Assembly: GCF_014193255.1 (NCBI RefSeq)
Contig: NZ_JACHZB010000004.1
Coordinates: 248,001 to 312,000 of the forward strand
Reading direction: 5' to 3'
DNA length: 64,000 nt
Source of the DNA: Rhizobium sp. BK196
GTDB taxonomy: Bacteria; Pseudomonadota; Alphaproteobacteria; Rhizobiales; Rhizobiaceae
This document shows, piece by piece, positions 1-8,366 of the stretch. Made by a program: the position numbers and the translations under genes. Under the pieces are notes generated by a model, which saw only the letters and a program-made list of their open reading frames with translations, had not been told where the DNA came from and did no database searches. Positions within the stretch are counted from its first letter, which is position 1; every line of letters begins with the position of its first letter.

Positions 1-275
1 ATACTCGGACTTTTGATTGTGGTGCATGGGCTCAGGGGCGCGCCGATTATACCGCCCTAGTCATGACTCATTAGTTGAAGCTATAGGAGTTTGACCCCTC
101 CAATACAAGCGAATCGGGCTAGACCGCCTGACAAGGGACAAAACATGGCTGCCTGAACGATCGCAACTCCCCGCTCGTCTTTCTTGCCTCCCGCTCTGGC
201 GGACGATGATTGTGCAGTGCAATATAGCCTGGCCACCATTCCAGTCCGACCGAACCCCCAAACCGGAGACACTTT
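1..275. other. left-edge non-coding stretch upstream of uppP
   Basis: I see no credible gene here. Short frames on both strands lack recognisable domains and overlap the uppP reading. The last bases hold the uppP ribosome-binding site (GGAG about 7 nt before the ATG). The neighbour to the left lies outside the window. Confidence 0.5.
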
Positions 276-1073
276 ATGGACTACATAAACTCTATAATTC
301 TGGGCATTATAGAAGGGATCACAGAGTTCCTGCCGATTTCCAGCACTGGCCATCTGATCATTGCGGAACAGTGGCTTGGTGCACGCAGCGAGACATTCAA
401 CATCGTCATTCAGGCAGGAGCGATCCTTGCCGTCACGATCATCTATTGGCGCCGCCTGCTCGATCTGCTGCTCGGCTGGCGCGATCCGCAAAACCGTGAC
501 TACGCTTTTAAACTGATCGGCGCCTTTCTGATCACCGCCGTCCTCGGACTGTTGGTCAAGAAGCTTGGCTTCGAACTGCCTGAGAACGCAACCCCGGTTG
601 CCTGGGCGCTTATCATCGGCGGTATCTGGATGATCTTCGCCGAATGGGCCGCCGCCCGCCGCCCGCCGAGCTCCCACATCACCTGGCTCGTGGCCATCCT
701 GGTTGGTATCGCCCAGGTCGTTGCCGGGGTCTTCCCCGGGACGTCCCGCTCCGGCGCCACGATTTTCGTCGCCATGCTGGCCGGCGCGGCTAACCGCGCG
801 GCTGCAACCGAATTTGCCTTCCTCGTCGGCATTCCGACCATGTATGCCGCAAGCGCCTTTTCGCTGCTGAAAACCGTCAAGGATGGCGGTGCGGCAAACG
901 AGGACTGGACCGCGCTCGGCATCGCCTTCGTCGTTTCGACCGTCGTCGCCTTCGTCGCCGTCAAATGGCTGCTGGCCTATATCAGAAGTAACCGCTTCAC
1001 GGTCTTTGCGATCTATCGCATCATTCTGGGTGTTGTGCTGCTCGGCATGGCGATGGCAGGCATGATCAGCTGA
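276..1073 (+). CDS. uppP: undecaprenyl-diphosphatase UppP (BacA family)
   Basis: This 265-residue integral membrane enzyme dephosphorylates undecaprenyl pyrophosphate to recycle the lipid carrier for peptidoglycan and other envelope polymers. Two family signatures are visible: EGITEFLPISSTGH near the N-terminus, which carries the catalytic glutamates (E13, E17) and the His, and PGTSRSG in the middle. The rest is mostly hydrophobic segments, and the length matches the family (about 265-275). The ATG at 276 follows a GGAG Shine-Dalgarno. The gene stands alone and ends in a strong bidirectional terminator shared with the convergent small ORF. Loss or duplication of BacA-type proteins affects bacitracin resistance in other bacteria; nothing here shows its regulation. 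Confidence 0.97.
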   Translation: MDYINSIILGIIEGITEFLPISSTGHLIIAEQWLGARSETFNIVIQAGAILAVTIIYWRRLLDLLLGWRDPQNRDYAFKLIGAFLITAVLGLLVKKLGFELPENATPVAWALIIGGIWMIFAEWAAARRPPSSHITWLVAILVGIAQVVAGVFPGTSRSGATIFVAMLAGAANRAAATEFAFLVGIPTMYAASAFSLLKTVKDGGAANEDWTALGIAFVVSTVVAFVAVKWLLAYIRSNRFTVFAIYRIILGVVLLGMAMAGMIS

Positions 1074-1123
1074 GTCATCACGCGGGCGAGCGAATATGCG
1101 TCGCGCGCGCCGGGATAAAAATT

Positions 1124-1152
1124 AAAGCCGGTTCGAAAGGACCGGCTTTTTA
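1124..1152. terminator. bidirectional rho-independent terminator
   Basis: AAAGCCGGT and ACCGGCTTT form a 9-bp perfect stem around an 8-nt loop. T-rich tracts follow on both strands, so it can end uppP on the plus strand and the small secreted-peptide gene on the minus strand. Confidence 0.85.
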
Positions 1153-1305
1153 TTAGTGGGTAATGGAGGCCGTCGAGCAGGGATCGACGCCGTAAGCCGG
1201 CGAGCAACCGCCCTTCACCGCTGCGACGGAGCCCGGCGCAATGAAGGAGCCTGCGAGGATTACCAGTGCCGCACACGCAAAAAGAAGCGCGATTGACTTA
1301 CCCAT
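1153..1305 (-). CDS. small secreted cysteine-containing peptide, function unknown
   Basis: This is a 50-codon ORF. The N-terminus MGKSIALLFACAALVILAG is a classic signal sequence: Lys at position 3, a hydrophobic core, then small residues and a likely cut after ...SVAA near residue 29. The predicted mature part is about 21 residues (VKGGCSPAYGVDPCSTASITH at the end) with two cysteines spaced C-x8-C that could form a disulfide. A GAAAGG motif lies about 10 nt upstream of the ATG, and the stop abuts the bidirectional terminator, which suggests a defined short transcript. I do not recognise a function. A lipoprotein is less likely, because the lipobox-like Cys at residue 11 is inside the hydrophobic core. 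Confidence 0.6.
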   Translation of the reverse strand: MGKSIALLFACAALVILAGSFIAPGSVAAVKGGCSPAYGVDPCSTASITH

Positions 1306-1532
1306 CAGAAATAGCCTTTCACGTGATGCCGCACGCCTGCGAGGCGCTTGAGTCTGTCTGGAGACGCGCGGGGGTGTTTAGTCAGTGGAATAGCAAATAG
1401 CAATAAATGTTCCTGCTAAATTTGGTGTTAATTCCACTAAATTTCCTATGCGTCTTTTATGCAACGTCACACAACATGAGATGCATCTTAACACGCAAGG
1501 CTTGCGCCGGATTCGCGCCTCGCCAAAATGGA

Positions 1533-1564
1533 AACGCCGCCCGCGAAAGCTCGCGAACGGCGCT
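1533..1564 (-). terminator. weak terminator-like hairpin after the epimerase gene
   Basis: The minus strand carries GC-rich arms (GCCG...CGGC plus TCGCG...CGCGA) around a short loop, followed by interrupted T tracts. It lies just beyond the epimerase stop. The rest of 1306-1585 shows no gene on either strand. Confidence 0.4.
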
Positions 1565-1585
1565 TGAATTGCCGGGTCGGATTGA

Positions 1586-2566
1586 TCAGGCAGCCTTGCC
1601 GGAGCCTGTGTACTGGCCGTGCGGGCGATACTGCACGAGGTAGGAATCGAGCACCGAAGTCGCCATCGTCGGCGTGATGCCAAGGCCCCTCAGCGTGCGG
1701 CCCTCGGCTTCGGCTTCTTTCGAAACGACGTTGTCATGCTTGAGAAGCTTGACCTGGTCCGGCGTGATCGGCGGCGCGATGAATGGCACCAGCGAGGCGA
1801 TGCTGCCGATCAGCGATGCGATGCTGAAGGGCAGGGAAACGAGCGGATTCTTGCGAACTGTGACCTTGAGTATGGTTTCGAGACAGTCGCGGAAGGTCAG
1901 GACCTCAGGACCGCCAAGTTCATAAATCTTGCCGGTTTCGACCTTACCGTCGACGGCACGGGCAACGGCCTCGGCGACATCCTCGACGTAAACGGGTTGG
2001 AACTTCGTCTTGCCGCCGCCGACGAGTGGCAGGACAGGGAACATGCGCGCCATGTCGGCGAACTTGTTGAAGAAGCTGTCTTCCGGACCGAAGACGACAG
2101 ATGGGCGAAAGATTACCGCATCCGGCTTGATCGACAGGATAGCGGCTTCGGCACGGCCTTTGGTGCGGCCGTAGTTTGAGTTCGAACCGGCGTTGGCGCC
2201 GATGGCGGAAATGTGCGTCAACGTTGCACCGGCGTTGCGGGCGGCTTCCGCCACGGCGCGGCCACCGAATTCCTGCACGGCATCGAATGTGTTGCGGCCG
2301 CTCTCGAAAAGGATGCCGACACAGTTGATGACATGGTCGGCGCCTTCGACAGCTCGGTCGATCGAGTTGCGGTAGCGCAAGTTGGCCTGGACGAAGGAGA
2401 TCTGGCCGACATTGCCGAGCGGCTGCAGGAAACCGGCAAGGTCGGGGCGGCGCACGGCAACGCGGATGCGATAGCCGCGTTTGGCCAGCACGCGCACGAT
2501 ATGTCTGCCGATGAAGCCGGACCCTCCGAACACGGTGACGAGTGGCGGCAGGTTGGCAAGGGTCAT
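1586..2566 (-). CDS. NDUFA9-like NAD(P)-binding epimerase/dehydratase (complex I-associated family)
   Basis: This is a 326-residue atypical short-chain dehydrogenase. The N-terminal Rossmann motif is VFGGSGFIGRHIV (about residues 12-24), and a YGRTKGRAE segment carries the Tyr-x3-Lys pair of extended SDRs. Conserved blocks such as RPSVVFGPEDSFFNKFA and GGGKTKFQPVYVEDVA match the bacterial relatives of mitochondrial complex I subunit NDUFA9 (NAD-dependent epimerase/dehydratase). The start is supported by GAGGAG upstream of ATG. The gene is monocistronic, with a hairpin downstream. The exact substrate is unknown; a structural or assembly role linked to quinone or respiratory metabolism is inferred only from family resemblance. 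Confidence 0.88.
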   Translation of the reverse strand: MTLANLPPLVTVFGGSGFIGRHIVRVLAKRGYRIRVAVRRPDLAGFLQPLGNVGQISFVQANLRYRNSIDRAVEGADHVINCVGILFESGRNTFDAVQEFGGRAVAEAARNAGATLTHISAIGANAGSNSNYGRTKGRAEAAILSIKPDAVIFRPSVVFGPEDSFFNKFADMARMFPVLPLVGGGKTKFQPVYVEDVAEAVARAVDGKVETGKIYELGGPEVLTFRDCLETILKVTVRKNPLVSLPFSIASLIGSIASLVPFIAPPITPDQVKLLKHDNVVSKEAEAEGRTLRGLGITPTMATSVLDSYLVQYRPHGQYTGSGKAA

Positions 2567-2676
2567 GGCAGGCTCCTCGAAAGGCTTTGAAATGCTGTGA
2601 TTGCTTTCGTCTTAGCCGAATACCGACGCGACGAAAAGGGCCATCGCGCCGCAGTTTCTACCCGTTCGAAACTGGC

Positions 2677-2964
2677 TCAGACGCCCTCGACTACGACCAT
2701 TTCCGCGTCGGCCACCTCATGGCGGATTTTTGCAGCAGCCTGGTATTCGGGCGAATTATAGCAGTCGACGGCATGCTGCATCGAGGGAAACTCGATGACG
2801 ACGTTGCGGGCGCGCGCCTTGCCTTCAAGCTCGGTCATTGCACCGCCGCGGGCGAGGAAGTTCGCGCCGTATTTCTCGAAGGCAGGCTTTGCTGTCGCGA
2901 CGTAATCCTTGTAGCGCTCGAGGTCGCGCACATCGACGCGGGCGATCCAGTATCCCTTGGGCAT
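2677..2964 (-). CDS. DUF1330 family protein
   Basis: This 95-residue cytosolic protein is a dimeric alpha+beta-barrel (ferredoxin-like) DUF1330 protein. It starts MPKGYWIARVDVRD and contains VIEFPSMQHAVDCYNSPEYQ, the family hallmark. I chose the ATG at 2964 because a GAGGAGA Shine-Dalgarno lies 6 nt upstream; a longer frame exists but would run into pyrF. It sits 27 nt after the pyrF stop and is the last gene of the pmtA / phosphatase / pyrF / DUF1330 unit. The biochemical function of this family is not established. Confidence 0.9.
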   Translation of the reverse strand: MPKGYWIARVDVRDLERYKDYVATAKPAFEKYGANFLARGGAMTELEGKARARNVVIEFPSMQHAVDCYNSPEYQAAAKIRHEVADAEMVVVEGV

Positions 2965-2990
2965 TTTTGTCTCCTCGTTCGGCGGACGTG

Positions 2991-3698
2991 TCAGCGGTTC
3001 GCCGGCCAAAGCGCGGCAACCATTTCATTGAGGATTGCACGCGCCGCTTCCCGCGGCTCCGGTGCCTTGACGATCGGGCGGGCGACGACGAGATGGGTGG
3101 ACCCTGCCTTCAGTGCATCCTTAGGCGTCATCACCCGCTTCTGGTCGCCCTTCTCGGCACCCGTCGGGCGGATGCCGGGTGTCACGATCGCCATATCAGG
3201 CCCGACGATCTCGCTGACAGCAGCGGATTCCTCGGCTGAGCAGACGATGCCGCCCATGCCGGCAGCACGCGCCTGTTCGGCACGACGCGCGACAAGCGTC
3301 TTCGGATCATATTGATAACCTGCCTCGACGAGATCATCGGCGTCCATCGAGGTCAGCACGGTAACGCCAAGCAGGCATAGGCTGGAGCCTTTCGCCGCCT
3401 CGACGGCCGCCTTCATCGCTTTCGGATAGGCATGCAGCGTCAGCATCGACATGCCCATCTTGGCGATGTTCTCGACACCGGATGCGACCGTGTTGTCGAT
3501 GTCGAGGAGTTTCATGTCGAGGAAAATCTTTTTGCCGCTGGCGGCAAGGTCGCGGGCAAATTCCAGCCCGCCGGCAAAGACAAGCTGATAGCCGATCTTG
3601 TAGAAGAGAATGTCGTCGCCGAGCGTGGAAACAATTTTTTCCGCTTCGCCAATCGTTGGAACATCCAGCCCGACGATCAACCGCTCGCGTGCGCCCAT
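2991..3698 (-). CDS. pyrF: orotidine 5'-phosphate decarboxylase
   Basis: It converts OMP to UMP, the last step of de novo pyrimidine synthesis. The protein is 235 residues, normal for the bacterial short form. The N-terminus RLIVGLDVP and the catalytic DxKxxD motif (in [12 protein letters not shown], about residues 60-71) are present, as is the phosphate-binding VTPGIRP loop. The gene begins 7 nt after the stop of the histidine phosphatase gene and is followed closely by the DUF1330 gene, so it is probably co-transcribed with both. Confidence 0.97.
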   Translation of the reverse strand: MGARERLIVGLDVPTIGEAEKIVSTLGDDILFYKIGYQLVFAGGLEFARDLAASGKKIFLDMKLLDIDNTVASGVENIAKMGMSMLTLHAYPKAMKAAVEAAKGSSLCLLGVTVLTSMDADDLVEAGYQYDPKTLVARRAEQARAAGMGGIVCSAEESAAVSEIVGPDMAIVTPGIRPTGAEKGDQKRVMTPKDALKAGSTHLVVARPIVKAPEPREAARAILNEMVAALWPANR

Positions 3699-3704
3699 CT
3701 CAAA

Positions 3705-4286
3705 TCATCCCCGCCAGTCTTCGATGGGTGTCCAGTCGCATGATAAGCGCCGATCCGCAAGGCCGAAAGCGTAGAGATTACCGCCACCGCCTGGCTGGTC
3801 GCGATCACGCGCAATCGGCAAACCCATCAGATGGCATTTGAGCAGCGTTCCGACGCCGCCATGGCCGACAAAGGCGATCGGCGCATTCGCATCATGCGAA
3901 GACAAGATGGTCTCGACGGCGGAGACGATGCGGTTCTGCGCGTCGGCGGCCCGCTCCCAGCCCCTGAAGCTCTCTTGCGGGTGAGCGAAGAACCAGTTGG
4001 CCGCCTCTTCGAATTTGTCGGGCGGCAGGAAACCGGTGGCGGAGCGATCGTTCTCGTGCATGCCATGCACGATCTCGATTTTCCCGCCTGAGGCCGCAGC
4101 AAGGATTTCCGCTGTCTCGATCGCCTTGGTCTCATCGCTGGAGACAATGCGGGTCAGCCGCTTCGCCCAATCGCTCGAGGCGGCCTTGCGGGCGCGCTCC
4201 GCGCCGATATCGGAGAGACCCCATTGGGGAACGGGAACCGCAGGATCGATCTTGACCTGAGGGTGGGTGATATAAAGTCCGAACAT
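3705..4286 (-). CDS. histidine phosphatase family protein with an atypical N-terminal motif
   Basis: This 193-residue protein has the phosphoglycerate mutase-like fold. The second conserved histidine is clear (FVGHGGVGT), and an acid residue lies in SSDETKAIETAEIL. At the N-terminus the usual RHG catalytic triplet is replaced by ITHPQV: the histidine remains but the preceding Arg is Thr and the following Gly is Pro. This form looks like a subfamily rather than damage, because the rest of the protein is intact. Its ATG immediately follows the pmtA stop (no gap) and pyrF follows 7 nt later, which indicates translational coupling. The substrate is unknown. Confidence 0.85.
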   Translation of the reverse strand: MFGLYITHPQVKIDPAVPVPQWGLSDIGAERARKAASSDWAKRLTRIVSSDETKAIETAEILAAASGGKIEIVHGMHENDRSATGFLPPDKFEEAANWFFAHPQESFRGWERAADAQNRIVSAVETILSSHDANAPIAFVGHGGVGTLLKCHLMGLPIARDRDQPGGGGNLYAFGLADRRLSCDWTPIEDWRG

Positions 4287-4880
4287 TTATCCGCGCCGAT
4301 AAATCCAGAGTTGAGCCGGAGGAATATTGCGCACGATGAAATCAAAATGATGAATGCTGTAGCGATCGGCATTGGCGACGATCGGCGAAACTGCGCCATA
4401 GGAGATCTGCACCATCGGCCGGCCAGCCGGCATGCGATCGAGCAGGCTTTCCAGGAGCGCGATGCGCGCCTGCATCGGGAAATTCAGCAGCGGTATGCCT
4501 GAGATAACGGAATCGAATTTCTGATCCTTGAGAGAGCCGAGCGTTTTGTCGAGATCGAAGGCATCGCCGTTGATGAAGGTCACATCAGGATAAAGCTGCA
4601 CGAGATGTTGGTAGAAATCCGTCGAATATTCGATGGCGACAAGTTTTTCCGGTTTCACGCCATGAGCGAGAATCGCCTTGGTGATGGCGCCGGTGCCGGG
4701 GCCAAGTTCGAGTACAGGCAGATCCGAATGCGGATTTGCGACACTCGCCATCTTACGGGCGGTGATTGAAGAGGTCGGCACAATGGAGCCGACAGTTTTC
4801 GGCCCCTGCATCATGCCCTTGAAGAAGCGGATCTCCTCGTCGAATTTCCTGCCGAGCCGTTCCTTGAGTCGCAATGCCAT
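4287..4880 (-). CDS. pmtA: phospholipid N-methyltransferase (phosphatidylethanolamine to phosphatidylcholine)
   Basis: This 197-residue S-adenosylmethionine-dependent methyltransferase has the SAM motif VLELGPGTGAITKAIL (about residues 56-71). The C-terminal blocks SYGAVSPIVA and HHFDFIVRNIPPAQLWIYRR are typical of Sinorhizobium-type PmtA, which methylates phosphatidylethanolamine three times to make phosphatidylcholine. Rhizobia need this lipid for symbiosis. The N-terminus FFKGMMQGPKTVGSIVPTS resembles the membrane-binding amphipathic helix of this family. It heads the four-gene minus-strand unit ending in DUF1330. A generic rRNA-adenine-dimethylase-like methyltransferase is the alternative, but the C-terminus argues for PmtA. 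Confidence 0.92.
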   Translation of the reverse strand: MALRLKERLGRKFDEEIRFFKGMMQGPKTVGSIVPTSSITARKMASVANPHSDLPVLELGPGTGAITKAILAHGVKPEKLVAIEYSTDFYQHLVQLYPDVTFINGDAFDLDKTLGSLKDQKFDSVISGIPLLNFPMQARIALLESLLDRMPAGRPMVQISYGAVSPIVANADRYSIHHFDFIVRNIPPAQLWIYRRG

Positions 4881-4991
4881 GCCGTCCTCCCATGCCTGCT
4901 GTTCGTCCCGCCCTTAATTGCAGGAGGGTGAAGCAAAAACAAGAGGCGATGTCGCAATCAGGAAGGTTTAAGACAGGAAGGCGACGCGCGT

Positions 4992-6110
4992 TTACACGCG
5001 CATCGGCATTAGCACGTAGAGAGCATCGTCGCCGGCGGTGTCACGCACGAGTGTCGGCGAACCGGCATCGGCCAGAAGGAAGATCGCCTCGTCGCCGGAA
5101 AGCTGCGCAGTGATGTCGAGCAGGTACTTGGCATTGAAGCCGATTTCCATCGGATCCGTATCATAGCCGACGGCGACTTCTTCCGTAGCACTGCCGGAAT
5201 CCGGATTGTTGACGGTGAGCAGCAGCTGGCCGTCGGAAAGCGCGAGCTTCACGGCGCGGCCGCGCTCGGACGAAATGGTGGAGACGCGGTCGACGGCCTG
5301 GGCAAAGCTCGTGCAATCGACTCGCATTTCCTTGTCATTATTGGTGGGGATGACGCGCTGATAATCCGGGAAGGTGCCGTCGATCAGCTTCGAAGTCATG
5401 ACGATGGAGCCGATGGTAAGGCGGATTTTGGCATCGGAGACTTCGACGGTGACGATCGCATCCGGGGCATCGACGAGCTTCTGCAATTCACCGACCGTCT
5501 TGCGCGGAATGATGATGCCTGGCATGCCTTCGGAGCCAGAGGGCGCATCCACATCGGCACGGGCCAGACGGTGGCCGTCGGTCGCAACGGCGCGCAGCTT
5601 CAGGCTGCCCTCGCTTTCGATCGTATGGAAGAAGATGCCGTTCAGATAATAGCGGGTTTCTTCCGTCGAAATCGCAAACTGCGTGCGATCGATCAACATC
5701 TTCAGATCGCTTGCCTTCAGCTTGAAGGAATGCGTGAAGGTGCCGGCGGTCAGATCGGGGAAGTCGGATTCCGGCAGGCACTGCAGCGAGAACTTCGAGC
5801 GGCCGGATTGAACGGTCATCGAGCCGCCATCCTGGGAAGTGGCAAGAAGCACTTCCGCGCCATCGGCAAGCTTGCGCACGATGTCGTAAAGAAGATGCGC
5901 TGGAACGGTAGTGGCGCCGGCCTGCTCGACATTGGCAGGCGTGGCTTCGGTGATTTCGAGATCGAGGTCAGTAGCCTTCATGTCGAGGTTTTGCCCGTCG
6001 GCCTTTAGGAGCACGTTGGACAGGATCGGGATCGTGTTGCGGCGTTCGACCACGCGATGCACGTGGTTCAGCGACTTCAAAAGGTTTGACCGCTCAATAG
6101 TAATACGCAT
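4992..6110 (-). CDS. dnaN: DNA polymerase III subunit beta (sliding clamp)
   Basis: This 372-residue ring clamp tethers polymerase III to DNA. The N-terminal MRITIERSNLLKSLNHV, the RRNTIPILSNVLL block and the C-terminal YVLMPMRV ending are diagnostic and match family length. The three clamp domains follow in order. Unlike E. coli, the gene is not beside dnaA, which lies 40 kb away on the opposite strand; separation of dnaN from dnaA is common in alphaproteobacteria. It appears monocistronic. Confidence 0.98.
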   Translation of the reverse strand: MRITIERSNLLKSLNHVHRVVERRNTIPILSNVLLKADGQNLDMKATDLDLEITEATPANVEQAGATTVPAHLLYDIVRKLADGAEVLLATSQDGGSMTVQSGRSKFSLQCLPESDFPDLTAGTFTHSFKLKASDLKMLIDRTQFAISTEETRYYLNGIFFHTIESEGSLKLRAVATDGHRLARADVDAPSGSEGMPGIIIPRKTVGELQKLVDAPDAIVTVEVSDAKIRLTIGSIVMTSKLIDGTFPDYQRVIPTNNDKEMRVDCTSFAQAVDRVSTISSERGRAVKLALSDGQLLLTVNNPDSGSATEEVAVGYDTDPMEIGFNAKYLLDITAQLSGDEAIFLLADAGSPTLVRDTAGDDALYVLMPMRV

Positions 6111-6357
6111 GGGATGCTACCGCTTTCGACCTTTATTGTCCGGGCGCCCGGAAGCGCCGCGTCACTGCTTTCCCCTTTGGGAGAGGGGAGTGGACGGGCA
6201 AAATGGCAGAACTTTGCCGGCGATTGCAAGAGGCATGGTTGCCCGCAGGCCCGCAAATGCCGTTTTGCAGTGCAATGCTCACAGAAATTGCGGCCCTTGT
6301 CGAAGCCACACTGCTCGCCCATAAAGGGAAGAGGCTGGCGGAACGAAGGCGAATGGC
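6111..6357. repeat. non-coding divergent spacer with palindrome and repeat-like sequence
   Basis: This 247-bp spacer between dnaN and rsmI holds promoters for both. It contains a perfect 12-bp palindrome (CCGGGCGCCCGG, 6140-6151) and a CCCCTTTGGGAGAGGGG inverted stretch. The segment from about 6170 to 6345 can be read in several overlapping frames without any domain. It looks like a degenerate rhizobial intergenic repeat, which I cannot confirm without a genome search. Confidence 0.35.
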
Positions 6358-7272
6358 ATGACGGAAGAGACGACAGCGGAAACTGGCGCCCGGCGCGGTT
6401 TTCGTCTCCATAATATTGCGGTGCCGGCGCGCCCGCTCGAACCGGCACTCTATCTCGTCGCAACGCCGATCGGCAATCTCGGCGACATTACGCTGCGGGC
6501 GCTGGAAACGCTTGCTGGTGCCGACGTCCTGGCCTGCGAGGATACACGCGTCACCCGCGTCCTGCTCGATCGGTATGGTATCCAGAACCGCCCCTTCCCC
6601 TATCATGAGCACAATGCTAACGAGGCCGGACCGCGGCTCCTGCAGGCACTCGAAGCCGGCAAGTCGGTGGCACTCGTTTCCGATGCGGGAACGCCGTTGG
6701 TATCCGATCCCGGCTATCGCCTGGCCCAGCAGGCGATCGAGGTAGGTTACCGCATCATTCCAATTCCCGGCGCTTCCGCGCCGCTTGCCGCCCTCGTCGG
6801 ATCGGGCCTGCCGAACGACGCCTTTCTCTTTGCCGGTTTCCTCCCGACCAAGGACAAGGCGCGCCGCGACCGGCTCGCGGAATTCGCGAACGCACCGGCC
6901 ACATTGATCTTCTTTGAATCACCCCATCGCATTGGCGCGACCCTGCTGGCCGCCGCTGATGTGCTCGGCGCTGAACGCGAGGCGTCCGTCTGCCGCGAAC
7001 TGACGAAAACCTATGAGGAATTCCGCCGCGGCACGCTTGCCGAACTCGCGGCCCATTATGAAGAGCATGACAATGTGAAGGGCGAAATCGTGCTGGTGAT
7101 CGGCCCCTCGAACGAACAGCCCGCCACCGAAGCCGATATCGACGCGGTTCTCGCCGATCTCGCAAAATCCCTACCGACGGCCAAGGCCGCGACCGAGGCC
7201 GCCCGCCTGACGGGCCTGCCGCGCAAGGTGCTCTACCAGAAGCTTCTCGACATGAAGGCGGCGAATGGCTGA
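6358..7272 (+). CDS. rsmI: 16S rRNA (cytidine1402-2'-O)-methyltransferase RsmI
   Basis: This 304-residue SAM-dependent enzyme methylates the ribose 2'-O of C1402 in the 16S decoding centre. The signature LYLVATPIGNLGDITLRAL begins near residue 30. ACEDTRVTRVLL, VSDAGTPLVSDPGYRL and ESPHRI follow in the tetrapyrrole-methylase fold. An N-terminal extension of about 28 residues before the fold is slightly longer than usual. Its 3' end overlaps yraN by 8 bp, so the two are translationally coupled, as in many bacteria. Confidence 0.97.
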   Translation: MTEETTAETGARRGFRLHNIAVPARPLEPALYLVATPIGNLGDITLRALETLAGADVLACEDTRVTRVLLDRYGIQNRPFPYHEHNANEAGPRLLQALEAGKSVALVSDAGTPLVSDPGYRLAQQAIEVGYRIIPIPGASAPLAALVGSGLPNDAFLFAGFLPTKDKARRDRLAEFANAPATLIFFESPHRIGATLLAAADVLGAEREASVCRELTKTYEEFRRGTLAELAAHYEEHDNVKGEIVLVIGPSNEQPATEADIDAVLADLAKSLPTAKAATEAARLTGLPRKVLYQKLLDMKAANG

Positions 7273-7633
7273 CGGCGAAGCAACGCTACGCAGGAGAAAG
7301 GCGCTGCGCCGCGGCGCGGCGGCGGAATATATTGCCGCCATTTTCCTGATGCTGAAAGGCTATCGCGTCCTCGCCATGCGCTACAAAACGAAGCTCGGCG
7401 AGATCGATATCATCGCCCGCAAGGGGGATCTGGCCGTCTTCGTCGAGGTCAAGGCGCGCTCTGACGAAATGGGCGCGATAGATGCTGTGTCCTACGCCTC
7501 GCAAAAACGCATCCGGGCTGCGAGTGATTTCTGGCTCGCCCGCCAGCGGGACTACGCACGGCTCTCACAGCGCTATGATATCGTTGCGATATTGCCTGGC
7601 AAACTGCCCCGTCATTTCCCGGATGCTTTCTAA
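7265..7633 (+). CDS. YraN family (UPF0102) nuclease-like protein
   Basis: This is a 122-residue member of UPF0102/YraN. The restriction-endonuclease-like core is visible as LGEIDIIARKGD and FVEVKAR, with Glu, Asp and the ExK pair in the expected order. An N-terminal basic segment (RRRKALRRGAAAEYIAA) fits the family. It overlaps the end of rsmI, the conserved neighbour. The biochemical role is unproven; a role in DNA processing is suggested only by the fold. Confidence 0.93.
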   Translation: MADGEATLRRRKALRRGAAAEYIAAIFLMLKGYRVLAMRYKTKLGEIDIIARKGDLAVFVEVKARSDEMGAIDAVSYASQKRIRAASDFWLARQRDYARLSQRYDIVAILPGKLPRHFPDAF

Positions 7634-7766
7634 CGTTCGATAAATTCCGCAGGCGGCTAAACCTGACGAATAGCTTTCGGTAAAATTTTAGCGTCTGCTT
7701 GAACGGGCTTTTACGACTCTTCTGTTATCCACGGCTCAGCTAGGGGTAGCAAACTGGGGGTAAGTC

Positions 7767-8270
7767 ATGGCCTTGAAGATGATGCTTGCAACCGCCGTCG
7801 CCATGGCTGCGCGGTCCGTGCCTTACGCCACGTTGAAGTCATCAGGCAGGTCTTTCGTTGCGCAGGCAAGCGACGGCATGGTCCTGAAATCAACGCCGAT
7901 CAATCCGGACTGGATCATCAGCGGCAATCCGCAGGCGCGCACGGCAGAACATTCCCGTGGCCATGACGAGGCATCGCTGACGGCGATCTGGGATTGCACA
8001 TCAGGCGAATTCCGCTGGCGTTTCGGTTGGGACGAGACGGTCATGATCCTTGAAGGCGAGGTGCACGTCACCACTGAAGACGGCGTGGAGCGCACACTGC
8101 AGACGGGCGATGTCGCTTTCTTTGCCGGCGGCACCTGGGCGAACTGGCGGGTGGACAATTACGTTCGCAAGGTCGCCTTCCTGCGCAAGCCTTTCCCAAA
8201 GCCGCTCGCCATTGCCTATCGCCTGCGCAACCTCTTGCGCAACGGTGGCGGCACCGGCATAGCGGCCTGA
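7767..8270 (+). CDS. cupin domain protein (DUF861/EutQ-like)
   Basis: This 167-residue protein has one small barrel domain at about residues 60-145. DCTSGEFRWRFGWDETVMIL, GEVHV and TGDVAFFAGGTWANW are typical of the DUF861 (cupin_3) family. The N-terminal 25 residues (MALKMMLATAVAMAARSVPY) are hydrophobic with small residues and could be a weak membrane anchor or part of the fold. The start is backed by a GGGGG run 7 nt upstream. It is a single gene between yraN and gshB. The ligand is unknown. Confidence 0.85.
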   Translation: MALKMMLATAVAMAARSVPYATLKSSGRSFVAQASDGMVLKSTPINPDWIISGNPQARTAEHSRGHDEASLTAIWDCTSGEFRWRFGWDETVMILEGEVHVTTEDGVERTLQTGDVAFFAGGTWANWRVDNYVRKVAFLRKPFPKPLAIAYRLRNLLRNGGGTGIAA

Positions 8271-8366
8271 AAATTGCGCCGGCGGAGGCGCCAGAAGCCA
8301 TTGATTGCCGTTGCGTTTGATGCCTGACCGACCTACATCTGGGCGGCATCAGCGCAAGGGACGGAA

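Noticed and set aside
7727..7736. TTATCCACG, one base from a DnaA box, upstream of the cupin gene
   Set aside because: Single copy with no companion boxes or AT-rich region; expected by chance.
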